A stretch of 64,000 nucleotides of DNA from assembly GCF_024628725.1 (NCBI RefSeq), contig NZ_CP102409.1, forward strand, positions 901,001-965,000, read 5' to 3'. The notes beneath the pieces are model-generated. The model worked only from the letters and a program-made list of their open reading frames with translations. It made no database searches and was not told the origin of the DNA. The position numbers were made by a program, and so were the translations under genes. This document shows positions 40,697 to 50,336 of the stretch, one piece after another. Positions within the stretch are counted from its first letter, which is position 1, and every line of letters begins with the position of its first letter. The stretch is from Ruegeria sp. YS9 (GTDB lineage Bacteria; Pseudomonadota; Alphaproteobacteria; Rhodobacterales; Rhodobacteraceae).

Positions 40697-41759
40697 CCTT
40701 CCCAAGGGCGTCCACCGCGTCCGACGCAAGGTTGTGTCCGGTGTTCGCTACCATTTCTATGCTTGGCGGGGCGGCCCAAAATTTTGGGAAGGGACGGACC
40801 CAAACCCCAAAGAACCCGAATTCTTCCATGCGTTTTCGCAGTGCGGTACGCCCGTGAGCCCTGCCGAATATCTGACGACTCACTTGGTCGACGATTTTCT
40901 GTCCAGCGCGTCCTTGCCCAAGGCTGAGCGTTCAAAGGCTGATATCCGCAAATGGTTGGAACTTTTTCGCGAAGAATTCGGTGCCGATCCTGTTGCGATG
41001 TTCGAAGAGCGCGCCTCGCGGGGCGAGGTTAACAATTGGCGCAAGAAGTGGCTTCACTCGCCCAAGCAGCACGATATGGCGGGCACCCATGCGACGCGCG
41101 TCCTCAATTGGGCCGTGGAAGAGGGGAAGCTGAAAGAGCATCACTGCCACAAGCTCAAGAAGCTCTACCAATCGAACCGCACAGAAATCATCTGGACGAG
41201 CGGCGATATCGCACAGTTCAACAAACATGCACCCAAGTGGGTCCAAAGGATCCTGACCGCCGGATGCGAAACCGGCTTGCGAGCGGCCGATCTGGTTCAG
41301 GTAAAAATGGACCAATTCGAAGATACGCCGCACGGCAAGCGCCTTCGTTTCAGGACCAGTAAGCGCGGCCAGATCGCATATATCCCTGCCACATCGGCAC
41401 TTGAGAAATTGATCGCAGAGACGCCGGAAGGCCAAGAGGTGCTGCTGGTGTCAGAGCTTGGCAGGCCTTTGACGGCCCGTTGGGCATCGAACCAGATCAC
41501 CAAGTGGCGGCGCGAAGCTCAGATCCCCCCTTGGATCGACGGCAGGGAGAAGACTTTGTCTGATACGCGCGGGACGGCAGCGACAAGACTGCTAAATGCC
41601 GATCTGTCCCTGCGTCAGATTGCGGTGCTGATGGGGTGGTCGGTTCGCTATGCCGCGCAGGTAATCGAGCATTATGCGCAGGTTAGCCCGGACGAAAGCG
41701 ATGCGGTTCTGCGCAAGCTCAATCGAGCAAAATCACTGTCTCAAGACACAAAAATGTAA
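40683..41759 (+). CDS. int: Tyrosine recombinase/integrase at tRNA-Cys
   Basis: 358 residues from GTG 40683 (VPRSNLPKGVHRVRRKVVSG). The N-terminal arm and core-binding domains precede the catalytic domain. Arg is in GCETGLRAADLVQVKM and Lys in RFRTSKRGQIAYIPA. The HxxR box reads LSDTRGTAATRLL, so the usual His is Ser. LMGWSVRYAAQVIEHYAQV supplies Trp and the nucleophile Tyr. It points toward tRNA-Cys 62 bases downstream, the classic arrangement of an integrated island. Activity is uncertain because of the His replacement. Confidence 0.88.
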   Translation: MPRSNLPKGVHRVRRKVVSGVRYHFYAWRGGPKFWEGTDPNPKEPEFFHAFSQCGTPVSPAEYLTTHLVDDFLSSASLPKAERSKADIRKWLELFREEFGADPVAMFEERASRGEVNNWRKKWLHSPKQHDMAGTHATRVLNWAVEEGKLKEHHCHKLKKLYQSNRTEIIWTSGDIAQFNKHAPKWVQRILTAGCETGLRAADLVQVKMDQFEDTPHGKRLRFRTSKRGQIAYIPATSALEKLIAETPEGQEVLLVSELGRPLTARWASNQITKWRREAQIPPWIDGREKTLSDTRGTAATRLLNADLSLRQIAVLMGWSVRYAAQVIEHYAQVSPDESDAVLRKLNRAKSLSQDTKM

Positions 41760-41821
41760 ACGCCCCTGTAAACGCGGGGTCTCAAACACGGCAAGGAGTG
41801 ATGTAAGTGATTGTTTTTAAA

Positions 41822-41895
41822 TGGAGGCGAGTACCGGAATCGAACCGGTGTACACGGATTTGCAATCCGCTGCGTCACCACTCCGCCAACTCGCC
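41822..41895 (-). tRNA. tRNA-Cys (GCA)
   Basis: Cloverleaf reads from 41895: acceptor GGCGAGT pairs with ACTCGCC, anticodon stem GCGGA/TCCGT with loop TTGCAAA (anticodon GCA), T-arm CCGGTTCGATTCCGG, encoded CCA at 41,824-41,822. An integrase gene ends 62 bases from its 3' end. Confidence 0.96.
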
Positions 41896-42119
41896 TTTTC
41901 AAGTAATATCAAATACTTGTCGTGGTGTGCGTGGGTTTTTAGCAGCTTTCCCAAGGGGCGTCCAGAGGATTGCGCGCAATTTTGACGATGAGATTGAAAT
42001 TTGCCGAAGCCCGCAACCGAAAACGCTCAGGCGCAGGGGGTTGCGTCAACAGGGCCGTTGCTGGGCGGTTCAGGATGTGGCACAAGCCGGTTAACTTTGG
42101 GAATGACTCGAGAGATCCT

Positions 42120-42773
42120 ATGACAGATTTCGCTGCCCGGCGCCGCACTATGGTTGATACGCAAATCCGACCTTCGGATGTTACAAAGTTCCCGATCATT
42201 GAGGCGATGCTGAATGTCCCGCGCGAAAACTTCGTACCTGACGCACAGCGTGAGGCGGCCTATGCCGACACTGTGATCGATCTGGGCAACGGGCGCTGTA
42301 TGCTCGAGCCGAGAACGCTCGCTAAAATGCTGGATGCGCTCAACATTTCAAACGACGAGATGATTCTCGATATCGCTCCGGCGACAGGGTATTCCACTGC
42401 GGTTGCCGCGCGTATGGCCCAGTTGGTTGTTGGTGTGGAAAGCGACGACTCGCTGGCGTCCGAGGCGCAAAGCCTGTTGGCTGAGGCGGATGTGGACAAC
42501 GCCATCATCCACGTCGGTCCTTTGGACCAGGGTGCGGCTGAACACGGTCCTTACGATGCGATCATGGTGCAGGGCGGTGTTGAACGGGTTCCCGATGCTC
42601 TGTTGGATCAGCTCAAGGAACATGGCCGGATCGCCTGCCTGTTTGTTGAAGGAAATCTTGGGACCGTGCGGATCGGTCGAAAGACCGGAGGCCGGGTCAG
42701 CTGGCGGGATGCCTTCAACGCCAGTGCACCGATACTAGAGAACTTTTCGGCGGAGTGTGCATTTTCGCTATAG
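42120..42773 (+). CDS. Protein-L-isoaspartate O-methyltransferase family protein
   Basis: 217 residues. Motifs: FAARRRTMVDTQIRPSDVTK, FVPDAQREAAYADTVIDLGN, LEPRTLAKMLDALN, and the SAM-binding segment MILDIAPATGYSTAVAARMA. The family repairs isoaspartyl residues, though this alphaproteobacterial subgroup (next to tolC) lacks several catalytic features and may have another role. ATG 42120 gives the family N terminus. First core gene to the right of tRNA-Cys. Confidence 0.88.
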   Translation: MTDFAARRRTMVDTQIRPSDVTKFPIIEAMLNVPRENFVPDAQREAAYADTVIDLGNGRCMLEPRTLAKMLDALNISNDEMILDIAPATGYSTAVAARMAQLVVGVESDDSLASEAQSLLAEADVDNAIIHVGPLDQGAAEHGPYDAIMVQGGVERVPDALLDQLKEHGRIACLFVEGNLGTVRIGRKTGGRVSWRDAFNASAPILENFSAECAFSL

Positions 42774-42867
42774 TTCGCCGATAGATTCGGCTGGCGCCTT
42801 GATTAGTTGAAAAGAAGACCGCAAACTGCCTTCAGGGCAGTGTAATTTCGTTTGAGAGGATTTCGGT

Positions 42868-44286
42868 ATGCGTGGTTCAGCGACAGGCAAGCTGGTCAAG
42901 GCATTCGCAGTGACCGCAGGACTTGCCATCAGCGTTATGCCAGGGCGTCCGGCGTGGGCTGACAACATAACAGACGCCTTCATCGGCGCATACAACACAA
43001 GCGGCTTGCTGGAGCAGAACCGGGCGCTTCTGCGCGCGGCAGATGAAGACGTGGCGATCGCGCTTGCCGCATTGCGGCCGATCATCAACTGGACCGTGCA
43101 GGTCAGCCAGGACTATACCCGGTCTCGGACCAACAATGTGGTCACGACGACCGAGCCGTCCAGATTTTTTACCGGGCTGGGGCTGACCCAGCTTCTGTAT
43201 GATGGTGGTGCCTCGGTTCTGGGCAAGCAATCGGCGCAGGAAACGGTTCTGTCGACACGGCAAACCCTGATCGATATTGAACAACAGGTGCTTATCCGCG
43301 CTGTGAATGCTTACCTGGGCGTGCTGCTTCAGGAAGAAACAGTCGCAATTCGCCAGAACAACGTGGATGTTTCGGCGGAAGAACTTCGCGCATCGAATGA
43401 CCGCTTCGAAGTCGGCGAAGTGACGCGCACGGACGTTGCGCTTTCCGAGGCGCAGTTGGCAAGCTCGCAGGCGGATCTTGCGGTTGCACGCGGTGAATTG
43501 AGCATCGCGCAGGCTGAATATGTCAACGCGGTCGGCAAGGCGCCAGGGCGGACGGCTGGTCAACCAAGCCTGCCCAATCTGCCGCGGAGCGAGGCAGAGG
43601 CAATCAGCCTCGCGCAACGCAACCACCCGGCGATTCTGGCGGCGCAGCATCAGGTCCGGGCCTTTGATCTGATTGTCCAGCAACAGCGGGCCAACCTTGG
43701 GCCGAATGTCAGCCTGAACGCGGATGCGGGCGTGCGGGAAAGCTATGACAACAACGACTATGTGAATGACGCAACCGTTTCGCTGGACTTTACACAGCCG
43801 ATTTACGCCGGCGGCCGGTTGGCCGCGAATGTGCGGCGTGCCATGGCAAACCGGGATGCGTCTCGTGCGAACCTTCTGAACGTGCAAAAGAACATCATAC
43901 AGGGCGTCACGGACCGGTATGCGGCGTTTCAGGCGGCCAGCGCCAGCCTCAGGGCTTCGACGGAACGGGTTCGCGCATCGCGGGTCGCGTTTGATGGCAT
44001 CAGGGAAGAAGCGACCTTGGGTGCCCGGACCACCTTGGATGTTCTGAATGCTCAGCAGGATTTGCTGGACGCGCAACTGGCCGAAGTGGCATCCCGCACG
44101 GAACGATCCCGCGCAGCGTTTCAGCTGTTGCAGGCGCAGGGCCTTTTGACGGCGGAACGTCTGGGCCTGGCGGTTCAGATCTATGACCCGACTTTGTATT
44201 ACAACCTGGTCAAGAAAGCCCCCGCGCGTGTCAGCAAACAGAGCAAAGATCTGGATCGAGTCCTCAAAGCGTTGCGTCGGGATTAA
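42868..44286 (+). CDS. tolC: TolC-family outer-membrane efflux protein
   Basis: 472 residues with signal peptide MRGSATGKLVKAFAVTAGLA ending PAWAD. Two repeats of the TolC barrel/alpha-helical hairpin: DAFIGAYNTSGLLEQNRALL and TVSLDFTQPIYAGGRLAANV, with long helices between. It forms the outer-membrane channel of type I secretion or RND efflux. It follows pcm by 94 bases, an arrangement common in Rhodobacteraceae. Confidence 0.95.
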   Translation: MRGSATGKLVKAFAVTAGLAISVMPGRPAWADNITDAFIGAYNTSGLLEQNRALLRAADEDVAIALAALRPIINWTVQVSQDYTRSRTNNVVTTTEPSRFFTGLGLTQLLYDGGASVLGKQSAQETVLSTRQTLIDIEQQVLIRAVNAYLGVLLQEETVAIRQNNVDVSAEELRASNDRFEVGEVTRTDVALSEAQLASSQADLAVARGELSIAQAEYVNAVGKAPGRTAGQPSLPNLPRSEAEAISLAQRNHPAILAAQHQVRAFDLIVQQQRANLGPNVSLNADAGVRESYDNNDYVNDATVSLDFTQPIYAGGRLAANVRRAMANRDASRANLLNVQKNIIQGVTDRYAAFQAASASLRASTERVRASRVAFDGIREEATLGARTTLDVLNAQQDLLDAQLAEVASRTERSRAAFQLLQAQGLLTAERLGLAVQIYDPTLYYNLVKKAPARVSKQSKDLDRVLKALRRD

Positions 44287-44359
44287 CCGGCAATACTATT
44301 TGTTGTAGGGCTCGGATTGTTTGGCTACACTCGATCCAACGATAGAGCGGTAGAGAACA

Positions 44360-45133
44360 ATGTCTGATAATGTCGTGAAAGCAGGGATCGAAGACGTTCT
44401 GTCTTCGGTCAAACGTCTGGTCAGTGAAGACAGTCGCGGTAAATCCTCCTCGGATCAACAGGGTGCAACGCGCAAGCCGGGGCGTTTGGTGCTGACGGAC
44501 GCGCTGCGCATCAGCAAACCCGCTCAGCCCAAGGTCATGCCCGACAAGCCGTCAACCGATGTTGCCGGGTCGGCCAAGCCGATGCTGCTGCGGGCCTGCG
44601 ATATTGTCAGGGCAGGTGATCCGGCCAACACAGCGGATGACGCGACCGAGGCAAATGCCGCGGAATCCGGATCGACTGATGATCGCGCGATCAGCCTGAG
44701 TGCCAAGATCGAAGCGCTGGAAGCGGCGATCGCGCAAACCGAGGACCAATGGGAGCCGGATGGCGACAGCGCAGACGCCTATTCCGGCACACCGACGCAA
44801 TCCCTGCCGTGGAATGTCGAAGAGGAATTCGCGGCCGCGAGGACCGTCGTTCTGACTGACCGGGAAGATCCGGAGGATTCGCAGCCTGAGGCCGATTCGG
44901 CACAAAACGCAGAGTTCATCCGGGCAGCGCAACCGGCTGAAACCGGTCGTGACACTGAAGTGGTGGAAAACGTCGCGACAACCGACTTGGACGAAGAGAC
45001 ATTGCGCGACATGATCGCGGAAGTTGTCCGCCAGGAGTTGCAAGGCGCGATGGGCGAGAGGATCACGCGAAACGTGCGCAAAATGGTGCGGCGGGAAATC
45101 GCCCGCGCGCTCGCCGCGAAAGATCTGGGATAA
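44360..45133 (+). CDS. PopZ/DUF2497-like protein
   Basis: 257 residues. The N-terminal helix MSDNVVKAGIEDVLSSVKRL and the C-terminal block ETLRDMIAEVVRQELQGAMG followed by RITRNVRKMVRREIARAL flank a long acidic, low-complexity middle. This matches the alphaproteobacterial PopZ-related architecture (short N region, disordered acidic linker, C-terminal multimerisation helices). PopZ organises cell poles in Caulobacter; the role in this group is inferred. Confidence 0.7.
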   Translation: MSDNVVKAGIEDVLSSVKRLVSEDSRGKSSSDQQGATRKPGRLVLTDALRISKPAQPKVMPDKPSTDVAGSAKPMLLRACDIVRAGDPANTADDATEANAAESGSTDDRAISLSAKIEALEAAIAQTEDQWEPDGDSADAYSGTPTQSLPWNVEEEFAAARTVVLTDREDPEDSQPEADSAQNAEFIRAAQPAETGRDTEVVENVATTDLDEETLRDMIAEVVRQELQGAMGERITRNVRKMVRREIARALAAKDLG

Positions 45134-45136
45134 GAT

Positions 45137-46594
45137 TCAGCCACGCTGTGGTGGCTGCGCCAGGCTCAGCATCAGGTCAAGATTCATGTGGCGCTCCAGA
45201 TGATCGGCAAGATCATCCAGCGCCTGCTCTACACCGTCTTCGTAGGCAATGTCCGACGTCACGCCCAGCGTTGACAAATAGCGGGCGCGAAATGCGTCTG
45301 ACGAGAAAATGCCATGCAGATAGCTGCCCTTGACCCGGCCGTTGCTGCTGGCGGCGCCTTCTGGTCTGCCTTCGATCTCAAGCCATGCGCGGGCGCGGTC
45401 CGGGCCGTCGGTATGGCCCATGTGGATTTCGTACCCGCTGACCGGTTCCCGGTCGGGCAGGGCATGGGCCGAACGCAGGATGACCTGTTTCTGGCCGCCC
45501 ATGACGGTATCGACGTTCAACAATCCCAATCCATCAACCTTGCCCGGTCGGCCATCCACGCCATCGGGATCGGAAATGGTTTTGCCCAGCATCTGATAGC
45601 CGCCGCACAATCCCAGGACATGGCCGCCCCGGCGAACATGGGCATAGAGGTCGATATCCCAGCCCTGTGCGCGGAAATAGCTCAGGTCTCCGATCGTGGA
45701 TTTGCTTCCGGGCAGCAGAACAAGATCCGCATCGCCGGGCAGGGGACGTCCGCCGGGAATGACCTCGACGCTCACGCCGGGTTCGGCGGACAACGGATCG
45801 AGATCGTCGAAATTCGCCATACGTTCCAGCTGAGGCACAACGACCTTGCACGCGCCGCCTGTATGGGAGCGGATGTCCATCATGTCTTCGGCCGGCAGTT
45901 TCCAGGCGTCGTGAAACCATGGCACGACCCCAAGGCAGGGCCAGCCAGTTCGGGTCGAGATATCATCACGGCCTTCGTCGAACAGGGACACGTCGCCCCT
46001 GAAACGGTTGATGGCAAAACCCCTGATCTGCGCCACGTCGCCTTCGTCCAGCACGGCCTGAGTGCCAACGACCTGCGCAATCACCCCGCCACGATGAATG
46101 TCCCCGACCAGTACAACAGGTATGTCCGCTGCACGGGCAAATCCCATATTGGCGATGTCACCTTTGCGCAGGTTGGTCTCAGCCGGGCTGCCAGCGCCCT
46201 CGATCAGAACCAGATCAGCGTCGGCGCAGAGCCTGTCAAAACTTTCCAACGCTGCGCCCAGCAGCTTGGATTTGTCCCTGCGATAGTCACCGGCCTTTAT
46301 CGTGCCAGCGCGCTGCCCCTGAACGATGATCTGCGCGCCGGTATCGGTTTCAGGTTTCAGCAGAATAGGGTTCATGTCCGTGTGGGGTGCCCGCTTTGCC
46401 GCACGGGCCTGAAGGGCCTGTGCGCGGCCAATTTCGCCGCCGTTTTCGGTGACGGCAGCATTGTTCGACATGTTTTGCGGTTTGAACGGCGCGACCCGAA
46501 GCCCCCGACGCGTGTAGGCGCGCGCCAGCCCGGCCACCAGAACCGATTTTCCGACATTGCTGCCGGTGCCTTGAATCATGATGGCGCGAACCAT
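45137..46594 (-). CDS. cobQ: Cobyric acid synthase CobQ
   Basis: 485 residues. N-terminal ATPase: [20 protein letters not shown], then [20 protein letters not shown] and [13 protein letters not shown]-terminal class I glutamine amidotransferase with nucleophile Cys in [16 protein letters not shown] and His in [15 protein letters not shown]. It amidates four side-chain carboxylates of adenosylcobyrinic a,c-diamide in B12 synthesis. No cobalamin riboswitch is evident upstream. Confidence 0.96.
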   Translation of the reverse strand: MVRAIMIQGTGSNVGKSVLVAGLARAYTRRGLRVAPFKPQNMSNNAAVTENGGEIGRAQALQARAAKRAPHTDMNPILLKPETDTGAQIIVQGQRAGTIKAGDYRRDKSKLLGAALESFDRLCADADLVLIEGAGSPAETNLRKGDIANMGFARAADIPVVLVGDIHRGGVIAQVVGTQAVLDEGDVAQIRGFAINRFRGDVSLFDEGRDDISTRTGWPCLGVVPWFHDAWKLPAEDMMDIRSHTGGACKVVVPQLERMANFDDLDPLSAEPGVSVEVIPGGRPLPGDADLVLLPGSKSTIGDLSYFRAQGWDIDLYAHVRRGGHVLGLCGGYQMLGKTISDPDGVDGRPGKVDGLGLLNVDTVMGGQKQVILRSAHALPDREPVSGYEIHMGHTDGPDRARAWLEIEGRPEGAASSNGRVKGSYLHGIFSSDAFRARYLSTLGVTSDIAYEDGVEQALDDLADHLERHMNLDLMLSLAQPPQRG

Positions 46595-46656
46595 GTTTTG
46601 TCTCCTATAAGTCTGGGCGCAGATGATCTGATTTGAGCCGAAAGGGAAAGCCCCGG

Positions 46657-47226
46657 ATGAATACGCCAGCGCATCTTTTGATCGGGGCTGCCGTGTTTGC
46701 CCGGCCGCCGCAAGGACGTATCCTCTGGGCTGCGCTCCTGGGAGCTTTATTGCCGGATCTGTCCCTATACGTGATGGCGGGCGTGTCCCTGTTTGTTCTG
46801 GGCGTTCCCGAACAGGTGGTCTTCGGGCAGCTTTACTATTCCCCGGCTTGGCAGACCGTATTCGCCATAGACAATTCCTTTATCCTCTGGGGGCTGGCAT
46901 TCCTGCTGGCACTCTGGAGAGGTTGGCAGGTTCTGGCTGTCGGCGCAGCGGCGGGTCTGTTGCATCTTGCGACAGATTTCCTGCTTCATGCGGGCGACGG
47001 ACGGCCACAGTTCTGGCCCGTCAGCGACTGGGTGTTCCACAGTCCTGTCAGCTATTGGGACAGCGATCATCATGCCTTGTGGGTGGCGCCGGTGTCAGCC
47101 TTTGTCTGTCTGGCTGCATATGTTCTGCTGTGGCAGCGTGGATTGCCGGTCTGGGGCAAAGCCCTGTTCGCAACCATGCTGGCGGCTGAATTCTGGGTGG
47201 TGCGGCAATGGCTGTTGTTCTTTTGA
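46657..47226 (+). CDS. Membrane protein, YdjM/DUF457-like metal-dependent hydrolase family
   Basis: 189 residues from ATG 46657 (a TTG start eight codons upstream is possible). N terminus [20 protein letters not shown] and [14 protein letters not shown], then [20 protein letters not shown] and [11 protein letters not shown] place His and Asp residues at membrane borders. This resembles the membrane-bound metal-dependent hydrolase family. Divergent from cobQ. Function unknown. Confidence 0.65.
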   Translation: MNTPAHLLIGAAVFARPPQGRILWAALLGALLPDLSLYVMAGVSLFVLGVPEQVVFGQLYYSPAWQTVFAIDNSFILWGLAFLLALWRGWQVLAVGAAAGLLHLATDFLLHAGDGRPQFWPVSDWVFHSPVSYWDSDHHALWVAPVSAFVCLAAYVLLWQRGLPVWGKALFATMLAAEFWVVRQWLLFF

Positions 47227-47261
47227 GCCTTTGGCTTCATGCCCGACGATCAGGCATAGAA

Positions 47262-47290
47262 AAACGCGCTCTGATAGGCAGAGCGCGTTT
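47262..47290. terminator. Bidirectional terminator
   Basis: Perfect 12-base arms AAACGCGCTCTG (47,262-47,273) and CAGAGCGCGTTT (47,279-47,290) with a 5-base loop. It lies between convergent genes ending at 47,226 and 47,314. Confidence 0.9.
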
Positions 47291-47313
47291 GTTCAATCCA
47301 AATCCGCCCTGAT

Positions 47314-47634
47314 TCAGGCAGCTTCGGCTTGCTGTGCAGCGTTGCGGCGTTCGCTTTCTTCACGCGACAGGGCAACCGAGGTGCGGACACCGCGTCCAAC
47401 GAATTCCATCAATCCGCTGACAACCCGCTCGTTCGGGTCAATTCCTGCGCAGGACAGCACTTCGCGCCCATCGCGCGAACGCGCCCAGCGGGCGATTTGT
47501 TCGGGGCCGTTGCCGTATTTCTTGTCATCGGCGATAGCATCATCAAGCGCAGCCAGGACAACGGCCGCGAAAAGTTTGCGCGCACGATTGCCTTGCTCAT
47601 TGTTAAAGGCAGTGCCGTCAACGAAATCTCTCAT
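47314..47634 (-). CDS. DUF6280-type small conserved protein
   Basis: 106 residues: MRDFVDGTAFNNEQGNRARK, AAVVLAALDDAIADDKKYGN, WARSRDGREVLSCAGIDPNE. I recognise this as the small conserved Rhodobacteraceae protein annotated DUF6280. Soluble, helical, function unknown. Divergent from efp. Confidence 0.8.
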   Translation of the reverse strand: MRDFVDGTAFNNEQGNRARKLFAAVVLAALDDAIADDKKYGNGPEQIARWARSRDGREVLSCAGIDPNERVVSGLMEFVGRGVRTSVALSREESERRNAAQQAEAA

Positions 47635-47852
47635 CTCGTCTTCCTTGTTGTTCTTGCTCTTGCATTTTCGGCGTGAGGGTCCTTATGACCTATTAGGTGC
47701 GATTCGGATACAGCTAAAATGCATAGTTGCGTTGCGTCACTTGCATGGCTTGCTGCAAGTGCAGCACTAGGTGTCGTTGTCTTGTCAGGTGTGATCCCGC
47801 CAGATATAGGGACCGCAACTGATGCATCAACCGTTTGTGAAGGATTTATGTA

Positions 47853-48416
47853 ATGCCCAAGATAAATGGGAACGAAATTCGCCCCGGCAATGTGCTTGAG
47901 CATAACGGTGGCCTGTGGGCAGCGGTCAAGGTTGACCATGTAAAGCCGGGCAAAGGCGGGGCTTTTGCACAGGTGGAACTGCGCAACCTGCGCAATGGCT
48001 CGAAGCTGAACGAACGCTTCCGCTCGGCGGACAAGGTTGAACGCGTGCGTCTGGAACAAAAGGATCAGCAATTCCTGTACGAATCCGACGGGATGCTGGT
48101 GTTCATGGATTCTGAAACCTACGAACAGATTGAATTACCAGCAGAATTGCTGGGTGACCGCCGTCCGTTTCTGCAAGATGGCATGACCATTGTTGTCGAA
48201 TTCTACGAAAGTGAGGCGCTGAACGCGACGCTGCCGCAGAAAGTGACCTGCAAGATCGTCGAGACCGAACCGGTGGTGAAAGGTCAGACCGCGGCGAATT
48301 CGTTCAAGCCCGCGCTGCTGGACAATGGCGTGAAAGTCATGGTTCCCCCCTTCATCGGCCAGGACGAAATGATCGTCGTGAACACTGAAACTATGGAATA
48401 TTCCGAACGCGCGTGA
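47853..48416 (+). CDS. efp: Elongation factor P
   Basis: 187 residues. KOW-like N domain with [20 protein letters not shown] and modification loop [17 protein letters not shown], two OB domains ([40 protein letters not shown]), and C-terminal [20 protein letters not shown]. It relieves ribosome stalling at polyproline. Confidence 0.97.
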   Translation: MPKINGNEIRPGNVLEHNGGLWAAVKVDHVKPGKGGAFAQVELRNLRNGSKLNERFRSADKVERVRLEQKDQQFLYESDGMLVFMDSETYEQIELPAELLGDRRPFLQDGMTIVVEFYESEALNATLPQKVTCKIVETEPVVKGQTAANSFKPALLDNGVKVMVPPFIGQDEMIVVNTETMEYSERA

Positions 48417-48437
48417 CGTTTCGTCACGTTACGCATC

Positions 48438-48469
48438 AGACCGCGCAGGTACCCGCCGCGCGGTCTTTT
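48438..48469. terminator. Terminator after efp
   Basis: AGACCGCGC (48,438-48,446) pairs with GCGCGGTCT (48,458-48,466), followed by a T-run to 48,469. It separates efp from the convergent ABC gene whose stop is at 48,471. Confidence 0.9.
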
Positions 48470-48470
48470 C

Positions 48471-49412
48471 TTATGCGTTGGGTCGATGGCGATAGCGGGT
48501 TGGATCCGGGCCGAACAATTCCAGCATCAGTTCGTACTTGATACGATTGGCACTGACCTGACGATAGAATGCGATCAGAAAGGCAGTGGGCCCCTGAATG
48601 CGGCTGAGCCCACTGGTAGCGGCAACCACGGTGCCGACATCCGTTTTCCCTTGCAGGACCAGATATCCCCCCAGCATCAGGATGCCGACGGTGCCGGCCC
48701 CGTTGATAACGCTCAGCAGGAACTTTGCCGACAGCTTCCACAGGAACATCCGCCGACGCGTGTCGTAAATGTCATCGAACATGGTGTTGATGTCCCGCTC
48801 GACGGCTTCGATATCCTCGGTCGTAAGCCGGTCCGTGGCACTGCGCAGAATGCGAACGCGTTCCGCCACGAACGCGTTCACTTTGCGCTGCGAGGCCAGT
48901 ACGATGATGATCTGCGGAACGATCATCGACAACGCAATCAGCCCCAGACCTGGTTGCGTGGATGAGATATAGCCGATGACGCTGATCAGCGTTCCGATCT
49001 GAACGACCGGATCCGAGAAAGCGCCGCCCGCAAATTTCCCCAATTCTTCAGCCTCAGCCGAGATGGCTGTGGTCATGGTGCCCTTGCGAAGGTCTTCGCC
49101 GGTTTCCTTCAGGTCGGTCGAGCGCCAAAGCAAGCGCTGGCGGATCAGGCGTATCATATCTTCACCCAAGGTTCCGGCGCGAAACCCCAGCACCCATTTC
49201 AGTGCCAGGCTCAGCAGGATGACCGCCATCATGCCAATGCCCAACTGGATCAGTTTCTCGATCCCGACATCATCGGAGGTCAGGTGGTTGATGATGTCGC
49301 GCTGAAACTCCAGCGGCACGGCGGCAAGGCCTGCAATGGCGATGGACAGCAGGATGAGTATGATTTGCCGCCCGGCACTGGCGCGCCAGATCGCGGAGTA
49401 AAGTCGAAACAT
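48471..49412 (-). CDS. ABC exporter transmembrane-domain protein without ATPase
   Basis: 313 residues with about six membrane segments of the exporter type-1 fold (SAGRQIILILLSIAIAGLAA, KWVLGFRAGTLGEDMIRLI, GGAFSDPVVQIGTLISVIGY). No Walker motifs follow; the chain ends RYRHRPNA. Exporter subunits usually carry a fused nucleotide-binding domain, and no neighbouring gene supplies one. It may work with an ATPase encoded elsewhere. Confidence 0.8.
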   Translation of the reverse strand: MFRLYSAIWRASAGRQIILILLSIAIAGLAAVPLEFQRDIINHLTSDDVGIEKLIQLGIGMMAVILLSLALKWVLGFRAGTLGEDMIRLIRQRLLWRSTDLKETGEDLRKGTMTTAISAEAEELGKFAGGAFSDPVVQIGTLISVIGYISSTQPGLGLIALSMIVPQIIIVLASQRKVNAFVAERVRILRSATDRLTTEDIEAVERDINTMFDDIYDTRRRMFLWKLSAKFLLSVINGAGTVGILMLGGYLVLQGKTDVGTVVAATSGLSRIQGPTAFLIAFYRQVSANRIKYELMLELFGPDPTRYRHRPNA

Positions 49413-49525
49413 GCGGGTATCCGGTTTGCCCTGTTTGCCTGCACTGTGGCAGTGCAGGACAACGGGTTCAAACTTTACGATGCAAGCTGCTGTGCCGGAC
49501 GTGCCGTTTAGGCAACAAGGTTGGT

Positions 49526-50263
49526 TTAGTCCTCTAGGCGAACGGTGGCATCACCGGCCTGCATCTCTCCGCTTGCGCGATCAAATCGCAGGTACGCAAT
49601 CCCGTGCCCGCCTGACTGTGTGTACAAAGTCCCGACAGGTTTGCCATTTGCCGTGATTTCGGTCCCTGCCGGAGTAGAGTCCCGAACGGCGACACGTCGC
49701 AGACCTTTGCGCAATTCGGTTTTGTGCTTCATACGCGCAGTCACTTCCTGTCCGACGTAGCAGCCCTTTTTGAAATCCACGCCATTAAGTGCTTCGAACC
49801 CGGATTCCAGGATATAACTGTCCGGGGTCAGCTCAATGCCTGACTCGGGAATGCAGTGCCGGACGCGCAGCGAATCCCAGTTGGTTCCGTCATCGCCCTC
49901 GGGTTCTGTGGAATAGGTGCGCCAGCCCATGTCCGGATGGCGGGGATCGGGCAGGGCGGTTTCCGGCGCAGCCTTGGTGCCGCGTTGCAGGTTCAGATCG
50001 GTTCCCTCGATCGTCACATTCGCACGCAGCTTGTACATCGTCAGACGTTTGACCAGATCATCCGCAAGATGTTCGGCCACATCCAGAAGAACGCCATCGC
50101 CATCTCGTTTCAGGAAAAAGTCCGCCAGGTACTTGCCCTGCGGTGTAAGCAGAGCGGCGTAGACCAGCCCGTTGTCCAACCCTTTAATGTCGTTTGTAAT
50201 CAGATCCTGCAAAAAGCTTTCGGTATCTGAGCCGGACAGGCGCAGTATGCGGCGGGTGGGCAT
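49526..50263 (-). CDS. ygfZ: Folate-binding iron-sulfur maintenance protein YgfZ
   Basis: 245 residues of the GcvT-like fold: GSDTESFLQDLITNDIKGLD near the N terminus, and the YgfZ signature DFKKGCYVGQEVTARMKHK with the conserved Cys. The family supports repair of certain Fe-S enzymes using tetrahydrofolate. Confidence 0.93.
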   Translation of the reverse strand: MPTRRILRLSGSDTESFLQDLITNDIKGLDNGLVYAALLTPQGKYLADFFLKRDGDGVLLDVAEHLADDLVKRLTMYKLRANVTIEGTDLNLQRGTKAAPETALPDPRHPDMGWRTYSTEPEGDDGTNWDSLRVRHCIPESGIELTPDSYILESGFEALNGVDFKKGCYVGQEVTARMKHKTELRKGLRRVAVRDSTPAGTEITANGKPVGTLYTQSGGHGIAYLRFDRASGEMQAGDATVRLED

Positions 50264-50336
50264 GGCTTGGTCCTCGTCATTTCCTCAGGCCTCGTGATAT
50301 AGGAAGTTCCGATGCCAAGACCAGAGGTTATCAGAC

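Larger units (their letters stand above)
37756..41822. mobile_element. Integrative module adjoining tRNA-Cys
   Basis: Two tyrosine recombinases, XRE and RHH regulators, an excisionase-like gene and small accessory genes end at the 3' end of tRNA-Cys. The right boundary is the tRNA; the left boundary was not found, since no second copy of the tRNA 3' sequence is visible. The island may extend far to the left and include the creatine cluster or the secretion operon. Confidence 0.55.

Noticed and set aside
41760..41790. Terminator after the integrase (cccctgtaaacgcgggg)
   Set aside because: Only a four-base stem forms, with no T-run; too weak to call.
37287..41822. Second copy of the tRNA-Cys 3' end as left attachment site
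   Set aside because: I looked for TGGAGGCGAGTACCGG-like sequence to the left and did not see it; it may lie outside the window or be too short to recognise by eye.
42877..44076. 399-codon minus-strand open frame
   Set aside because: Antisense to tolC, with no domain content.
45314..46636. 440-codon plus-strand open frame
   Set aside because: It is entirely antisense to cobQ, whose motifs are unmistakable; the frame is a by-product of high GC.
46595..46656. Cobalamin riboswitch upstream of cobQ
   Set aside because: The 62-base gap to the divergent gene is too short and no B12-box-like sequence was seen.
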